DNA of 64,000 nucleotides from Hamadaea flava (GCF_024172085.1 NZ_JAMZDZ010000001.1:5828001-5892000), one strand, 5' to 3'. Numbered from the stretch's first letter, positions 16,482 through 24,840 are shown. A program made the numbers and translations. Notes: generated by a model from the sequence alone, not told the origin.

Positions 16482-16868
16482 TCAGGAAACACTGTCCGTG
16501 ACCACATAGGAGCACGGTGAGCACGCGGCTGGACCTTGCTCGGCGAACCATCGGCAGGAGCGGCGAATCGCACACTTCGGCAGGTCGAGCTGTGGCGCTC
16601 CGGTGCTCTGATATGACTCCACCGCCTTGGCTGCGAGTCCACAGTGTTCCCCCGTCCAGAAGCCGCAACCGGTGGTGACGCAGGGACCCGCGAACCGGTA
16701 ATTGCGCTCCAAAGGCCCCTGCGACTCGTCCAGGCTCTCCCGGATCGCGTCAAGCGGCACCTGAGGAGTCACGTACGCCACTGTCCGCGCCGGTGTGATC
16801 ATCCCGAGGAATACGGTGGAGTTCTCGACCGAAGTACTCGGGCACATCCGCTCCACGTCACCCGTCAT
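16482..16868 (-). CDS. cysteine-rich hypothetical protein, possible metal/Fe-S protein
   Basis: 128 residues, third gene of a minus-strand operon (12 bp after the 83-residue gene). Eight of its cysteines fall in an ordered array: CPSTS near residue 9, GPCVTTGCGFWTGEHCG near 61-76, LPKCAIRRSCRWFAEQG near 96-112, and AACSPC near 114-118. The spacing C-x4-C-x6-C ... C-x5-C ... C-x2-C suggests a zinc or iron-sulphur cluster domain. I have no family name for it. No signal peptide is present, so it is probably cytoplasmic. Confidence 0.7.
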   Translation of the reverse strand: MTGDVERMCPSTSVENSTVFLGMITPARTVAYVTPQVPLDAIRESLDESQGPLERNYRFAGPCVTTGCGFWTGEHCGLAAKAVESYQSTGAPQLDLPKCAIRRSCRWFAEQGPAACSPCSYVVTDSVS

Positions 16869-16880
16869 CTCGGCACCCGC

Positions 16881-17132
16881 CTACTGGTAGAAGCCGATGT
16901 CGTTGATCTTTTGGCCGATCTCGTCGGCGAAGGGACCGTGAATTACCACCAGGCCCCACCACTCCGGACGCAGCTTGATGTTGCTGTGTCCCACCATGAC
17001 AGGATTCGTCAGGCGGGCGACGTCCTGCAACGCGGCCAGGCCGGCCCGCTGAATCTCGGCGGAGATATGGGACTTGGCGGCCTCGTCCAGTTCGACCCCG
17101 TCGACGGCGAAGCGGAATTCGCTACGTGCCAT
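16881..17132 (-). CDS. small hypothetical protein (83 aa)
   Basis: 83 residues, second gene of the operon, 9 bp after the Tat-exported protein gene. It reads MARSEFRFAVDGVELDEAAK at the start, with an alternating beta pattern and a helix, ending in DEIGQKINDIGFYQ. There is no signal peptide and no cysteine. Its size, acidic character and position between a Tat substrate and a cysteine-rich protein are compatible with a substrate or scaffold role such as a RiPP-like precursor, but no leader/core division can be seen. Unknown function. Confidence 0.65.
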   Translation of the reverse strand: MARSEFRFAVDGVELDEAAKSHISAEIQRAGLAALQDVARLTNPVMVGHSNIKLRPEWWGLVVIHGPFADEIGQKINDIGFYQ

Positions 17133-17141
17133 GCGTACTCC

Positions 17142-17825
17142 TCACAGTTCTGTTCCGAGGCCGCGCCGAAGCGTGGCGCGGGTGAAATTCGCCCAGCCGG
17201 CGCGGCTGGTGATGCTGCCCTCGCGGCCGGACCAGCGGATAGCCCGGCCCGCCGCCTTCTCCCAGTCCGAAGACGCGTCTTGCCACACGGTGGCGAGCGC
17301 GGTCCGCACGAATCCGACCTGCGCGGGTGATCCGGAGAATCCGGCATGCCCGTCGCCGACCCGAATGTGCGTGTCGGCCAGCGTCACCGAGGAGAAGTGG
17401 TGGTAGAGGCTGGCGACCGTGGCCCAGTAGCGGGCATCGCGCTCGCGGGCGACGAAGCCGTCGTGACGGCGATCGGCGCGCGTGTACGCGATACCGGTCA
17501 GCAAGAACGCCTCGCCATCTGGCGTGGTCCCCGCCGATTGCACCTGGAACGGTGCGATCCAGCCGGTGGGTGCGTTGGCCCACCAGAATCGCAGCCATTC
17601 GCTGAGCCGCTCGTGGAAGTCCGGCGCGTACTGCAAGGTGACGCGACGCCCCTCCGGTGAAGTGGTGATGGCCTTGCCGAGCTGGTCCCGATCGACGAGT
17701 GCTGCGGCTGTTCGGACGTCAGCGCCTGTAGCGGCAACCGCCGGCGTGCCCAGCGCGAGGACCGAACCTGCGGCGGCCGCGCTGATGACCGTTCTTCGGG
17801 ACATCGCTGACGATGTGGGTCCCAT
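17142..17825 (-). CDS. Tat-exported hypothetical protein
   Basis: 227 residues, ATG start with AAAGGGGG upstream. The N-terminus has a twin-arginine signal: MSRRTVISAAAAGSVLALG then TPAVAA, with cleavage expected after A-V-A-A. The mature protein has several tryptophans (RLSEWLRFWWANAPTGW, WATVASLYHHF) and no recognised domain or catalytic triad. It is the first gene of the three-gene operon. The promoter region carries TGATC and GATCA half-sites around 17841-17869. Confidence 0.75.
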   Translation of the reverse strand: MGPTSSAMSRRTVISAAAAGSVLALGTPAVAATGADVRTAAALVDRDQLGKAITTSPEGRRVTLQYAPDFHERLSEWLRFWWANAPTGWIAPFQVQSAGTTPDGEAFLLTGIAYTRADRRHDGFVARERDARYWATVASLYHHFSSVTLADTHIRVGDGHAGFSGSPAQVGFVRTALATVWQDASSDWEKAAGRAIRWSGREGSITSRAGWANFTRATLRRGLGTEL

Positions 17826-17970
17826 AGGCCCCCTTTCGTTTGATCATACTGATGCATAACGATAGATCAATCAGCTCGAGCCCAGGTGTCGGAAAGTTGT
17901 CGTCATCGATATTGACAGGCGCCAGTGTCGTATGCGCAGTCTGGCGCGCGCCAGGTATCTGTTGATGCGT

Positions 17971-18035
17971 CATGATCAGGGGCAATTACGTGTCGCTACG
18001 GCACGCTATGGCGACGTGGAATGACCCTGATCATG
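17971..18035. repeat. long inverted repeat CATGATCAGGG ... CCCTGATCATG
   Basis: CATGATCAGGG (17971-17981) and CCCTGATCATG (18025-18035) are perfect 11-bp arms separated by 43 bp, between the Tat-protein operon promoter and the tRNA-Lys fragment. The arms could be paired operator sites or the stem of a large hairpin. Confidence 0.5.
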
Positions 18036-18079
18036 ATCGGTACAGGTAGCCGGCGTCGATGATTGCCCGAATAGCGGAA

Positions 18080-18103
18080 GAGCCGGTCGAAATCGACCGG
18101 CTC
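18080..18103. terminator. hairpin next to the tRNA-Lys fragment
   Basis: GAGCCGGTCG-AAAT-CGACCGGCTC forms a perfect 10-bp stem with a tetraloop. It lies just beyond the CCA end of the minus-strand tRNA fragment, where a tRNA terminator would sit. Confidence 0.65.
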
Positions 18104-18109
18104 AATCTT

Positions 18110-18160
18110 TGGTGCGCCGCCAGGGACTCGAACCCCGAACCCGCGGATTAAGAGTCCGCG
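18110..18160 (-). pseudogene. 3' fragment of tRNA-Lys(CTT), possible attachment-site remnant
   Basis: On the minus strand the anticodon arm GCGGA-CTCTTAA-TCCGC, the variable loop, the T arm CGGGG-TTCGAGT-CCCTG, the 3' acceptor strand GCGGCGC and the encoded A-CCA are all intact. The 25 bases upstream (towards 18185) do not form a D arm and lack T8, and the 5' acceptor strand has a mismatch. A tRNA 3' half with CCA but without its D arm is what tyrosine-integrase elements leave as an attachment-site copy. A tyrosine integrase lies 2.9 kb away. Confidence 0.6.
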
Positions 18161-18551
18161 TAGATTAGCCCATGCTTCGCCGCGCGGCTGTCAAGAGCCG
18201 CTGTTTGAGACTCTACGACGGTCGCACTCCAATGTCAACAGAGGAGCTTTGACCTGCTGTTTCATCACCGGATCGAGGTACGCGACGCCCTGACGTTAGC
18301 TGAGGGTTGAGATGGCCGATTTGGTGCTCCTGTCACCTCGTGCCAGCGCGTACCTTCCCCGTACACCGCATACGAGCACACGGCGAGCACACCGGTCGCG
18401 GTGTCTGCGGTACGGTCCGGGTGGTCCATAACAAGTGATCCACAACCCGGTGTACGTCGCGGCCTGGGGATACAGGTAGTTGGTCGGTGGGCGCGGAGAG
18501 CCCCATTCCAGTGTCGCGTACCGGCGGAGAGGGCGCGGCATACTGCCCGTC

Positions 18552-19085
18552 ATGGGATCGCATAGCGGTCGGCTTGCCGATGAACTCGACGAACTCGGAC
18601 TCTGGAGTCACCTGCCCGTGCACCAGCGACGAGGCGCCCATTCTGCTGTTGCTGAAGGCGGCTACCCGTTCAACATCAAGACGTTGATCGACTGGGTCTT
18701 CGTCGATGCGGACGTCATGGCGGAAGGCCGTGGGGAACAAGTGCTGGACGAGCTAGCGCCGATTCTTGAACGCCACGGCGTTCAGTTGGAGGTAGCCACG
18801 GTGCACGATCGCGGAGACGTACTTCTGATCATCAATGGAATCGGTTGCCGCGTCACCGATACGGTCAGTGATCCTCTACCGGCGACGTTGCAGCCTCTCG
18901 GAGTCGTCAACCATTTCCTCGAACGAAGTGGCGCTTCGACCCGGGTGCACCTGCTTTACGCTGGCACGAACTACGGCGTCGTACACCTTCTTCGTCCGGA
19001 GGTCGTCCAGGCTGTGCGACGCGCCGGAACCTTTCCTGACTACGAGATACCTGAGTTGGTCGAGCCTTATCTTGGACATCCCTGA
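18552..19085 (+). CDS. hypothetical protein
   Basis: 177 residues from an ATG at 18552; the frame is open further upstream, so the start is uncertain. It is a soluble mixed alpha/beta protein, with blocks NIKTLIDWVFVDADVM, VATVHDRGDVLLIING and RVHLLYAGTNYGVVHLL. Similar short proteins of unknown function occur widely in actinomycetes, but I cannot name a family. It stands alone between the tRNA-Lys fragment and the exonuclease gene. Confidence 0.6.
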   Translation: MGSHSGRLADELDELGLWSHLPVHQRRGAHSAVAEGGYPFNIKTLIDWVFVDADVMAEGRGEQVLDELAPILERHGVQLEVATVHDRGDVLLIINGIGCRVTDTVSDPLPATLQPLGVVNHFLERSGASTRVHLLYAGTNYGVVHLLRPEVVQAVRRAGTFPDYEIPELVEPYLGHP

Positions 19086-19342
19086 ACGACCGAGTTCTTA
19101 CCTGTGTACGACAAGGTCCGCAGCCCGTTCGAAGACGGCTAGCGAGCCGTGGGCGCCGAAGATGGCGTCGGGCTCGATGCGGTGTGCACCGGATGACGCG
19201 GGGACCCGATTAGGTCCCCAGGGGCTCTCTCGCCGATATGCCGGACATCCTTAGGGACCGTACCCTGCGGTTGGCGCTTAGCAGTTGAGCCTTTGAACGC
19301 CACGGCCGATCTTGAGGAGTCGCAGTGGACGGCCGCCGTCGG

Positions 19343-20569
19343 CTAGGCAGGTGCGAGCTGGTTGAAAGCATCAGGATGAATGATCGGGATTCCGTACTTG
19401 GCGGCCTGCTTCGCTTTGCCGGACATGGAATCCGGGTCAGCCGCGATCAGCAGCCGAGTGTGCTTGGTGACCCGCTCGGCGACGACCAGTCCCTTCGCGT
19501 GGGCGCGGGCTTCCCAGACGTCGCGGGGCTCGTCCATCTGACCGGTGAACACCACGGTGTCACCACGCGCCAACGTGAACCGCCCAGCCTGTGCGGGCGC
19601 CTGCTGGGGTGTGTTGTCACGGGTGGCCTGGCTGGCGGCGTCGATGGCCTGGTCGAGATGGTCCGGGCCGAGTCCGAGAAGGCTGGCAACTGCGACGAGG
19701 TCGTCGTGCTCGTCGTCGGTGACGACGCCGTCGGCTAGGGCGGCGAACGCGAGCGCCTGCAGATAGTTCTCGTGTAGGGCGATGACCTCGTAGTAGCCGA
19801 GGTCGAGCTGCTCGGCGACGAAGATGAGCGCGTCGGCCTCGGTGGTCGAGATGTGTCGGTCCAGCAGCGCCCGGTCGAGGACGTCGAGGTATGCGTCACC
19901 CTGCGGATTGTGTAGACGCGGCAGCCGGGCGACCAGCCGGGACAGAAAGTGTTCCGCCGGTTCGCCTGGCTGCTGACGCGGCACCGGGCGCACCCCGGCA
20001 GTGGACGTTATGGGCGGCCAGACCTGCGCAGGCGCCTGTGTGACCAGACCCGTCCAAGGTGCTGGTTGTCCGGCCGCGCTCAGATAGCGGGCGAGCAGGG
20101 TTGCGGCGGCGCGAGCGTCGTGCAGTGCCGAATGTGCGTTGTCATGGGCGATGCCGGCGACGTGGCAGCAGTCGAGCAGGCTTCGTCCGGCTGCTGGCAG
20201 GTATCGCTCGGCTAGGCTCATCGTGCATAGGCCGTAGTCGAAGCCGATCGGAACGTTGAACCCGAGGCGGTTGAACTCATGGCTGAGGAACTGGGCATCG
20301 AACCGCAGGTTGTGCGCGACCACCACCCGGCCCCGCAGAAGCTCCACAACGGAGCCGGCGAGCTGGGAAAACGTCGGCGCACGGCGAGCCTCGCCGGCGG
20401 TGATGCCGTGGATGGCTTGCGGACCCAGGTCCCGCTCCGGGTTGACCAGACTGCACCACTCGCGTTCGGCGTTGCCGGCCGCGTCGACGTGCACGATGGC
20501 GATCTCGACCACCCGGTCGTGCCAGCTCGGCCGCAGGCCGGTGGTCTCCAGATCCACTACCGCATACAT
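19343..20569 (-). CDS. DnaQ-like 3'-5' exonuclease with BRCT domain
   Basis: About 408 residues from ATG 20569, chosen because GAGGTGAG precedes it; upstream in-frame starts exist at 20587 and 20644. The N-terminal DEDDh exonuclease domain starts MYAVVDLETTG (the D-x-E motif), continues with VVAHNLRFDAQFL and closes with SALHDARAAATLLARYL (H-D-A-R). A helical, TerB-like middle region spans about residues 215-300, and the C-terminal ~75 residues are a BRCT domain (DTVVFTGQMDEPRDVWEARA ... GIPIIHPDAF). This exonuclease-BRCT architecture is known in actinobacteria and is associated with DNA repair or replication editing. Confidence 0.9.
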   Translation of the reverse strand: MYAVVDLETTGLRPSWHDRVVEIAIVHVDAAGNAEREWCSLVNPERDLGPQAIHGITAGEARRAPTFSQLAGSVVELLRGRVVVAHNLRFDAQFLSHEFNRLGFNVPIGFDYGLCTMSLAERYLPAAGRSLLDCCHVAGIAHDNAHSALHDARAAATLLARYLSAAGQPAPWTGLVTQAPAQVWPPITSTAGVRPVPRQQPGEPAEHFLSRLVARLPRLHNPQGDAYLDVLDRALLDRHISTTEADALIFVAEQLDLGYYEVIALHENYLQALAFAALADGVVTDDEHDDLVAVASLLGLGPDHLDQAIDAASQATRDNTPQQAPAQAGRFTLARGDTVVFTGQMDEPRDVWEARAHAKGLVVAERVTKHTRLLIAADPDSMSGKAKQAAKYGIPIIHPDAFNQLAPA

Positions 20570-21010
20570 GGGCTCACCTCGTGACATCCCTCGCCGCTGA
20601 CCTTCGCGCGCACGGCGGCTCGCGCGATGCTCCGCATCGGCCACCCCGCGCTAGCCTGGCCATGGCCCGCCATCAGCATCCGTGTCCAGAAGAGACTAGA
20701 TCCGCGTGCCCGTTGAGCAGGTCGTCCGGATGAGCAGACTGCTGGATTCCGCCGTCTGGCAAGACGCCGCTTCTGGGCGATCTGGACGGCTGATCGACGG
20801 AAGACAGTGGGCGAACCGGCGTCCCCCACACGGACGGTCGAACCACTCATGCGCGTGCTCTAAGCGTGCCGATGCGCACGGTCGTTCCTTCGGAGGGTTG
20901 TTCATCATGTTCTCAGCGGACTCTGCGGGTGATCGCAGCCAGCCACGGTAGCTTCGTTACCTGGTCAGAGTCTCTGACTCACCCCCCGGTAGAGGTCTCA
21001 CTGGAGGCGG
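20570..21010. other. intergenic region between exonuclease and integrase
   Basis: About 440 bp between divergent genes. It must contain both promoters. I see no convincing gene, structured RNA or repeat; several short frames overlap but none has a supported product. Confidence 0.5.
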
Positions 21011-22336
21011 GTGAGCGTGATGATCGACAAGGTGGGCGGGCAACCGGACGGCGTCTACCGGCGGTGTGGTTGCAAGGATCCGGCGACGGGCCGGCGGTGG
21101 GGGAGTCGTTGCCCACGGCTGGCAGATCCGGATCATGGGACCTGGTACTTCGCTGTCCAGGCCACCGATCCGCGCGGACACCGGATCCGGTTGCGCCGCG
21201 GCGGCTACGACTCACCGGCCGCGGCACAGGCGGCACGGAACGCGGTTGCCGATCACGATCTGCATGAGCGGTTCGGTGAGGTCGCCACGGTCCGTGATTG
21301 GCTGTATTCGTGGCTGGCCGATATCGAGGGCACGGTGCGGCCGACGACGTGGCAGGCGTACCGGTCGCATGTGGTCGAGTACCTGTCGCCGGGGATCGGC
21401 CGGATTCCGCTGCAGGAGCTGACCACGGGAGAGATCCAACACCTGTTCGACGGCTTGGGGAAACGGGTCAACCGGTATGCCGACCCGCTAGCTCCGGCGA
21501 CGTTGCAGCGGATCCGAGCCACGTTGCGCCGCAGCCTCAACATCGCTGTCCGTGAACAGGTGCTGCGATGGAATCCGGTCCTGGGCCTGGTCCTGCCGGG
21601 TGGTCGAAGGTCGCGGCCGACGGTGTGGTCGCGCAACCGGGTCGATGCCTGGCGCCTGGACGGGTGGCGTCCCGTGGTCGGGGTGTGGACCGTCGATCAG
21701 CTCGCCGGGTTCCTCGACGGCGTCGAAGACGATCCGCTGTACGGGTTGTGGCATCTGGCTGCCCTGACGGGGCTGCGGCGCGGGGAACTGCTTGGCCTGA
21801 AGTGGATCGACGTCGACCTCGACTCACGGGAGCTGACCGTGTGCCGGCAGCGCACCGAGATCACCGGGCAGATCATCGACAGCCTTCCGAAGACCGACGC
21901 CGGCGTCCGGACCATCGCCCTCGACCGGGACACCAGCCAGGCGCTGGAATGTCACCGGTTGTCGGACTGGTCGTCACCAGCCGCCGACGGGTTTGTGTTC
22001 TGCTGGCCCGACGGAAGACCGTTGCGTCCGGACTGGCTCACCCACCGGTTCGCCGAGCTCCTCAAACAGCTGAAGTTGCCACCGATACGGCTGCACGACC
22101 TGCGCCACGGCGCGGCAACCCTCGCACTGTCTGCCGGCGCGGACGTCCGGGTCGTGCAGGAGATGCTCGGCCACACCAACTACGCGTTCACCGCCGACAC
22201 CTATGTCAGTGTGCTGTCCGCGCAGAGCCGGGCGGCCGTCGACGGTGCCGCCGAGGCTGTGCGCGCCAAACGTGCACGCCCGCATCGCGCCATCACCAAC
22301 ACCGTGCACGACAGGGGCGGTCGACTTGGTGGCTGA
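21011..22336 (+). CDS. tyrosine-type site-specific integrase
   Basis: 441 residues. The N-terminal arm-binding/SAM-like region covers about 1-190 (YSWLADIEGTVRPTTWQAY, the phage_int core-binding block, near 100-118). The catalytic domain follows: first Arg in GLRRGELLGL (R256), H-x-x-R in HDLRHG (H362, R365), His in GHTN (H388) and the nucleophile Tyr in DTYVSV (Y398). All are present, so it should be active. With the downstream endonuclease and the tRNA-Lys fragment at 18110-18160 it marks an integrated element. Confidence 0.92.
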   Translation: MSVMIDKVGGQPDGVYRRCGCKDPATGRRWGSRCPRLADPDHGTWYFAVQATDPRGHRIRLRRGGYDSPAAAQAARNAVADHDLHERFGEVATVRDWLYSWLADIEGTVRPTTWQAYRSHVVEYLSPGIGRIPLQELTTGEIQHLFDGLGKRVNRYADPLAPATLQRIRATLRRSLNIAVREQVLRWNPVLGLVLPGGRRSRPTVWSRNRVDAWRLDGWRPVVGVWTVDQLAGFLDGVEDDPLYGLWHLAALTGLRRGELLGLKWIDVDLDSRELTVCRQRTEITGQIIDSLPKTDAGVRTIALDRDTSQALECHRLSDWSSPAADGFVFCWPDGRPLRPDWLTHRFAELLKQLKLPPIRLHDLRHGAATLALSAGADVRVVQEMLGHTNYAFTADTYVSVLSAQSRAAVDGAAEAVRAKRARPHRAITNTVHDRGGRLGG

Positions 22337-22431
22337 CGGCGCTGCAGTGGAACCGCCGCTAGCCGGTATGCGGTTCTGGTAGGCATGGTTCGATTGCGGT
22401 GGCTGTCGGCGGGTGATGCCAGAATCAGCGC

Positions 22432-23349
22432 ATGGCAGACGAAGCCACTGTCGGCCGGCATCCTGCGCTCGCTCGACTGGCCTCACTGCGGCAGCATCGG
22501 CGCGATGGGCGGCGTGCCCCGCACAAGCCGCTGCTGGTCCTGCTGGCGTTGGGCCACCTGGCGACGGCCGGGTCGAGCCGCTTGACGTGGGCCGACGCCC
22601 AGCGCAGCCTGGGCGACCTGATCGCCGAGTTCGGACCGGCGTCGAGGACCAGCCGGGTCCAAGCCGCCGCGTACCCGTTCACCCGGCTGCGCTCGGACGG
22701 CATCTGGATGCTCGACCACGAGGTGCCGATGGACGCCATCGGACCGCTGAACGCTGCCGGCGCCTGCGGCCAGCTCACGCTAAACCTCGAACAGGTACTG
22801 CTCAACGACCCGGCGCTCCTGCTATCCGCAGCGCGGACGCTCGTGGACAGCCACTTCCCGCGGTCGGTCGCCCCGGACATCCTGACAGCGGTCGGACTCG
22901 ACCCCGAGACCGTTCTGCGTGCTCCGAACGAAGCGCCCGACTCGATCACACCACGCCAGCGAGACCCCAAATGGCGTGACCTGGTCCTGCAAGCCTGGGA
23001 TCGTCAATGCGCCTTCTGCGGATTCGACGGCCAGGTCTACGGCGCAACGGTCGGGGTCGACGCCGCTCACGTCCGCTGGTTCGCCCTCGACGGTCCCGAC
23101 ACACTCGACAACGGACTGGCGCTGTGCACGCTGCACCACAAGCTGTTCGACCGTGGCGTCCTGGGCATCGACCACAACCTGCGCCTGTGCGTCTCGACCG
23201 TCTACACCGCGCGAACCACTGCCGGCAAGGCGGTCTACGACCTGCACGGCCAGCAGTTGCAAGGCAGGCCCGGCACACCACATCCGGCTCAGCCACACAT
23301 CGCCTGGCACCGCGAGCAAGTCTTCAAGGGGCAACCCCTCACCGCATGA
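22432..23349 (+). CDS. phosphorothioated-DNA-binding HNH restriction endonuclease (McrA type IV)
   Basis: 305 residues. The N-terminal half matches the sulphur-binding (SBD) domain of ScoMcrA/SprMcrA-type enzymes: RRDGRRAPHKPLLVLLALG near residues 23-41 and AAYPFTRLRSDGIWML near 78-93. The C-terminal HNH nuclease has CAFC near 193, DAAHVRW near 207-213, NGLALCTLHHKLFDRGVLG near 222-240, with the zinc cysteines and catalytic His. Enzymes of this family cut DNA carrying dnd-type phosphorothioate modification, as a type IV defence. It lies 96 bp after the integrase. No dnd genes are visible in the window. Confidence 0.88.
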   Translation: MADEATVGRHPALARLASLRQHRRDGRRAPHKPLLVLLALGHLATAGSSRLTWADAQRSLGDLIAEFGPASRTSRVQAAAYPFTRLRSDGIWMLDHEVPMDAIGPLNAAGACGQLTLNLEQVLLNDPALLLSAARTLVDSHFPRSVAPDILTAVGLDPETVLRAPNEAPDSITPRQRDPKWRDLVLQAWDRQCAFCGFDGQVYGATVGVDAAHVRWFALDGPDTLDNGLALCTLHHKLFDRGVLGIDHNLRLCVSTVYTARTTAGKAVYDLHGQQLQGRPGTPHPAQPHIAWHREQVFKGQPLTA

Positions 23350-23468
23350 CGAGCCGCAGCGGCCGCATCGCGGTGTGGCCGGCAATCTCCGATGCTGTCG
23401 AAGAACCGAGTCGCAGGCGCCGATGCGAGCGCAGTACGACAGCCTTGCTGCCGCGTTACGGTGTGGGC

Positions 23469-23810
23469 ATGGCCGCGATCACCGTCACCAATAGCACGCC
23501 GGGATGGCTCACATTGTGGATTGAGCCGCTTGGTGAGGACCGCTGGCTTCGACCGGGCGAAGCTTTCGTGGTCCGGTCCGACTACTCCGGTGACCAGTCG
23601 GCATTCACCGTCCAGTACTCGGTGAATGCCGGCGACCGTGCCGCTGGGATTGAGAACGTAACGGTGTGGATCGATCAGGGCGATATTTATGCAACCGTGG
23701 TCGACGACCAAGGCCGCGTCATCGAGTGCGGACATCAACGGCCCGCCGACATCAGCGCGAGGTGGCGTGCCAGCACGGACTTGGCTGGCGGAGGTAGAGC
23801 AGCGCGGTAG
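23469..23810 (+). CDS. hypothetical protein
   Basis: 113 residues from an ATG at 23469. The sequence is predicted all-beta (AITVTNSTPGWLTLWIEPLG, SAFTVQYSVNAG, VTVWIDQGDIYATVVDDQG) with no signal peptide. The last ~8 codons run into a tRNA-like sequence beginning at 23787. Family unknown. Confidence 0.6.
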   Translation: MAAITVTNSTPGWLTLWIEPLGEDRWLRPGEAFVVRSDYSGDQSAFTVQYSVNAGDRAAGIENVTVWIDQGDIYATVVDDQGRVIECGHQRPADISARWRASTDLAGGGRAAR

Positions 23811-23858
23811 CGCGCCAGCCATATAAGCCGGAGGTCGCAGGTAAATCCTGCCTCCCCA
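23787..23858 (+). pseudogene. degenerate initiator-tRNA-like sequence
   Basis: The order of elements follows actinobacterial tRNA-fMet: a D arm GAGC-AGCGCGGTA-GCGC, an anticodon arm CCAGC-CATATAA-GCCGG, then GGAGGTC and a T arm GCAGG-TAAAT-CCTGC. The T loop has lost two bases (normally TTCAAAT), position 33 is A instead of T, the anticodon reads TAT instead of CAT, and the acceptor stem has two mismatches. It is a decayed or highly unusual tRNA. Confidence 0.55.
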
Positions 23859-23871
23859 AATCCCAGTGGGT

Positions 23872-24309
23872 CTAGACGCGCTTCCAGTGCCATCGGCCGT
23901 CGCTGGAGTAGTACGAACACCGGTAGAGGTTGCCCGCCGCACTACGGCCGTACCAGCCGTGCTCGGAGTCGGGGCAGTACGCACCGGGGACCACTGTCCC
24001 GCTGTGGTTGTGTGTCGCCGACGTCTTCGGCGACGGTTTCGGAGACGGCTTGGTCGAGGTCTTCGGCGGTTTCACCGTGGTCGGTTTCGGTGAGACGACG
24101 ACCTTGGCGACCGTCGGTGAGACGGTGGGGGCCGCTGACGGCGAGCTGGACGTGGAAGCGGATGCCGTCGGTGTCGCGCTCGCGCTCACCGTGGCGTACG
24201 CGTCGGGCTGTTCCTTCTCCGAGGGGCTGCTGGCGCATCCGACGACGGCGATACATGCGGCCGCGATCGCGACCGCGATCCGGCGGTGTGACGAGTTCGC
24301 TGCGGGCAT
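23872..24309 (-). CDS. lipoprotein with Thr/Ser/Pro-rich linker
   Basis: 145 residues if started at the ATG 24309 (longer GTG starts exist). The signal has AVAIAAACIAVVGC, giving a lipobox V-V-G-C, so the mature protein is membrane-anchored. Residues ~30-105 are a Ser/Thr/Pro/Ala-rich, probably unstructured wall-spanning linker with a KPSPKPSPK repeat. The C-terminal ~45 residues contain two cysteines and many aromatic residues (CPDSEHGWYGRSAAG, YRCSYYSSDGRWHWKRV), a small folded tip, perhaps ligand-binding. No family recognised. Confidence 0.75.
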   Translation of the reverse strand: MPAANSSHRRIAVAIAAACIAVVGCASSPSEKEQPDAYATVSASATPTASASTSSSPSAAPTVSPTVAKVVVSPKPTTVKPPKTSTKPSPKPSPKTSATHNHSGTVVPGAYCPDSEHGWYGRSAAGNLYRCSYYSSDGRWHWKRV

Positions 24310-24394
24310 CACCGCACCGTACGGAGACAGCCCACGGCAAACAACCAACTGTCGGTGACACGACGCCAGGCGCGAGTCGGCATCGTCATATATC

Positions 24395-24456
24395 TATAGG
24401 TCAGCGGGCAGAGCATTCGCGCGACTGGTGAGGGGCAGTCGGTTCGAACTCGCCCG
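24395..24456 (+). pseudogene. tRNA-like sequence, possible Thr(GGT)
   Basis: It has a D-arm-like AGCGGGCAGAGC (24403-24414), a loop CTGGTGA with a GGT triplet in the anticodon position, and a T-loop TTCGAAC (24443-24449). The anticodon stem does not pair and the T stem has a mismatch and a wobble. The same D-arm motif recurs in the next tRNA-like sequence. Confidence 0.4.
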
Positions 24457-24551
24457 CGGACAGGCCTGATCAGGTGCCGTGCCGGCGCTTTGTCGGTCCA
24501 GGGCGGGAGTCTTCGAGGTCTTCGCGCAGATTTGGATCTCGATGCGAACGG

Positions 24552-24625
24552 TTCCCTTGTCGCCTAGCGGGTAGAGCGCACGGCTGTTGACTGACAAGTC
24601 GGAGGTTTGCATCCTCCTGATGGGG
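24552..24625 (+). pseudogene. tRNA-like sequence
   Basis: AGCGGGTAGAGC (24566-24577) is D-arm-like and GGAGG-TTTGCAT-CCTCC (24601-24617) is a perfect 5-bp T stem with a 7-nt loop, though the loop departs from TTCRANY. A clean anticodon stem is not visible. A strong hairpin follows 180 bp downstream. Confidence 0.4.
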
Positions 24626-24804
24626 CTTGTAAACGCAACAGCCTGCCGCGGCCACGCGGCGCCTGGCGAGCGGGGGTCCGTTCGTCAATCGTCGTTGCGC
24701 TGCTGGCGCAGCCAGGTGCTGGCGTCCTCCCGTTCGTCAGGACGTCCAGGACCTCGGCCTGGAGCAGTCGCGTCCAGCTCGTACGGGGATCGTGACCTGG
24801 ATCG

Positions 24805-24840
24805 AACGCACCCACCCGTCGGCCGACGGGTGGGTGCGTT
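24805..24840. terminator. perfect 16-bp hairpin terminator
   Basis: AACGCACCCACCCGTC (24805-24820), GGCC loop, GACGGGTGGGTGCGTT (24825-24840). No protein gene ends nearby on either strand, so it may terminate a transcript that covers the tRNA-like sequences. Confidence 0.75.
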
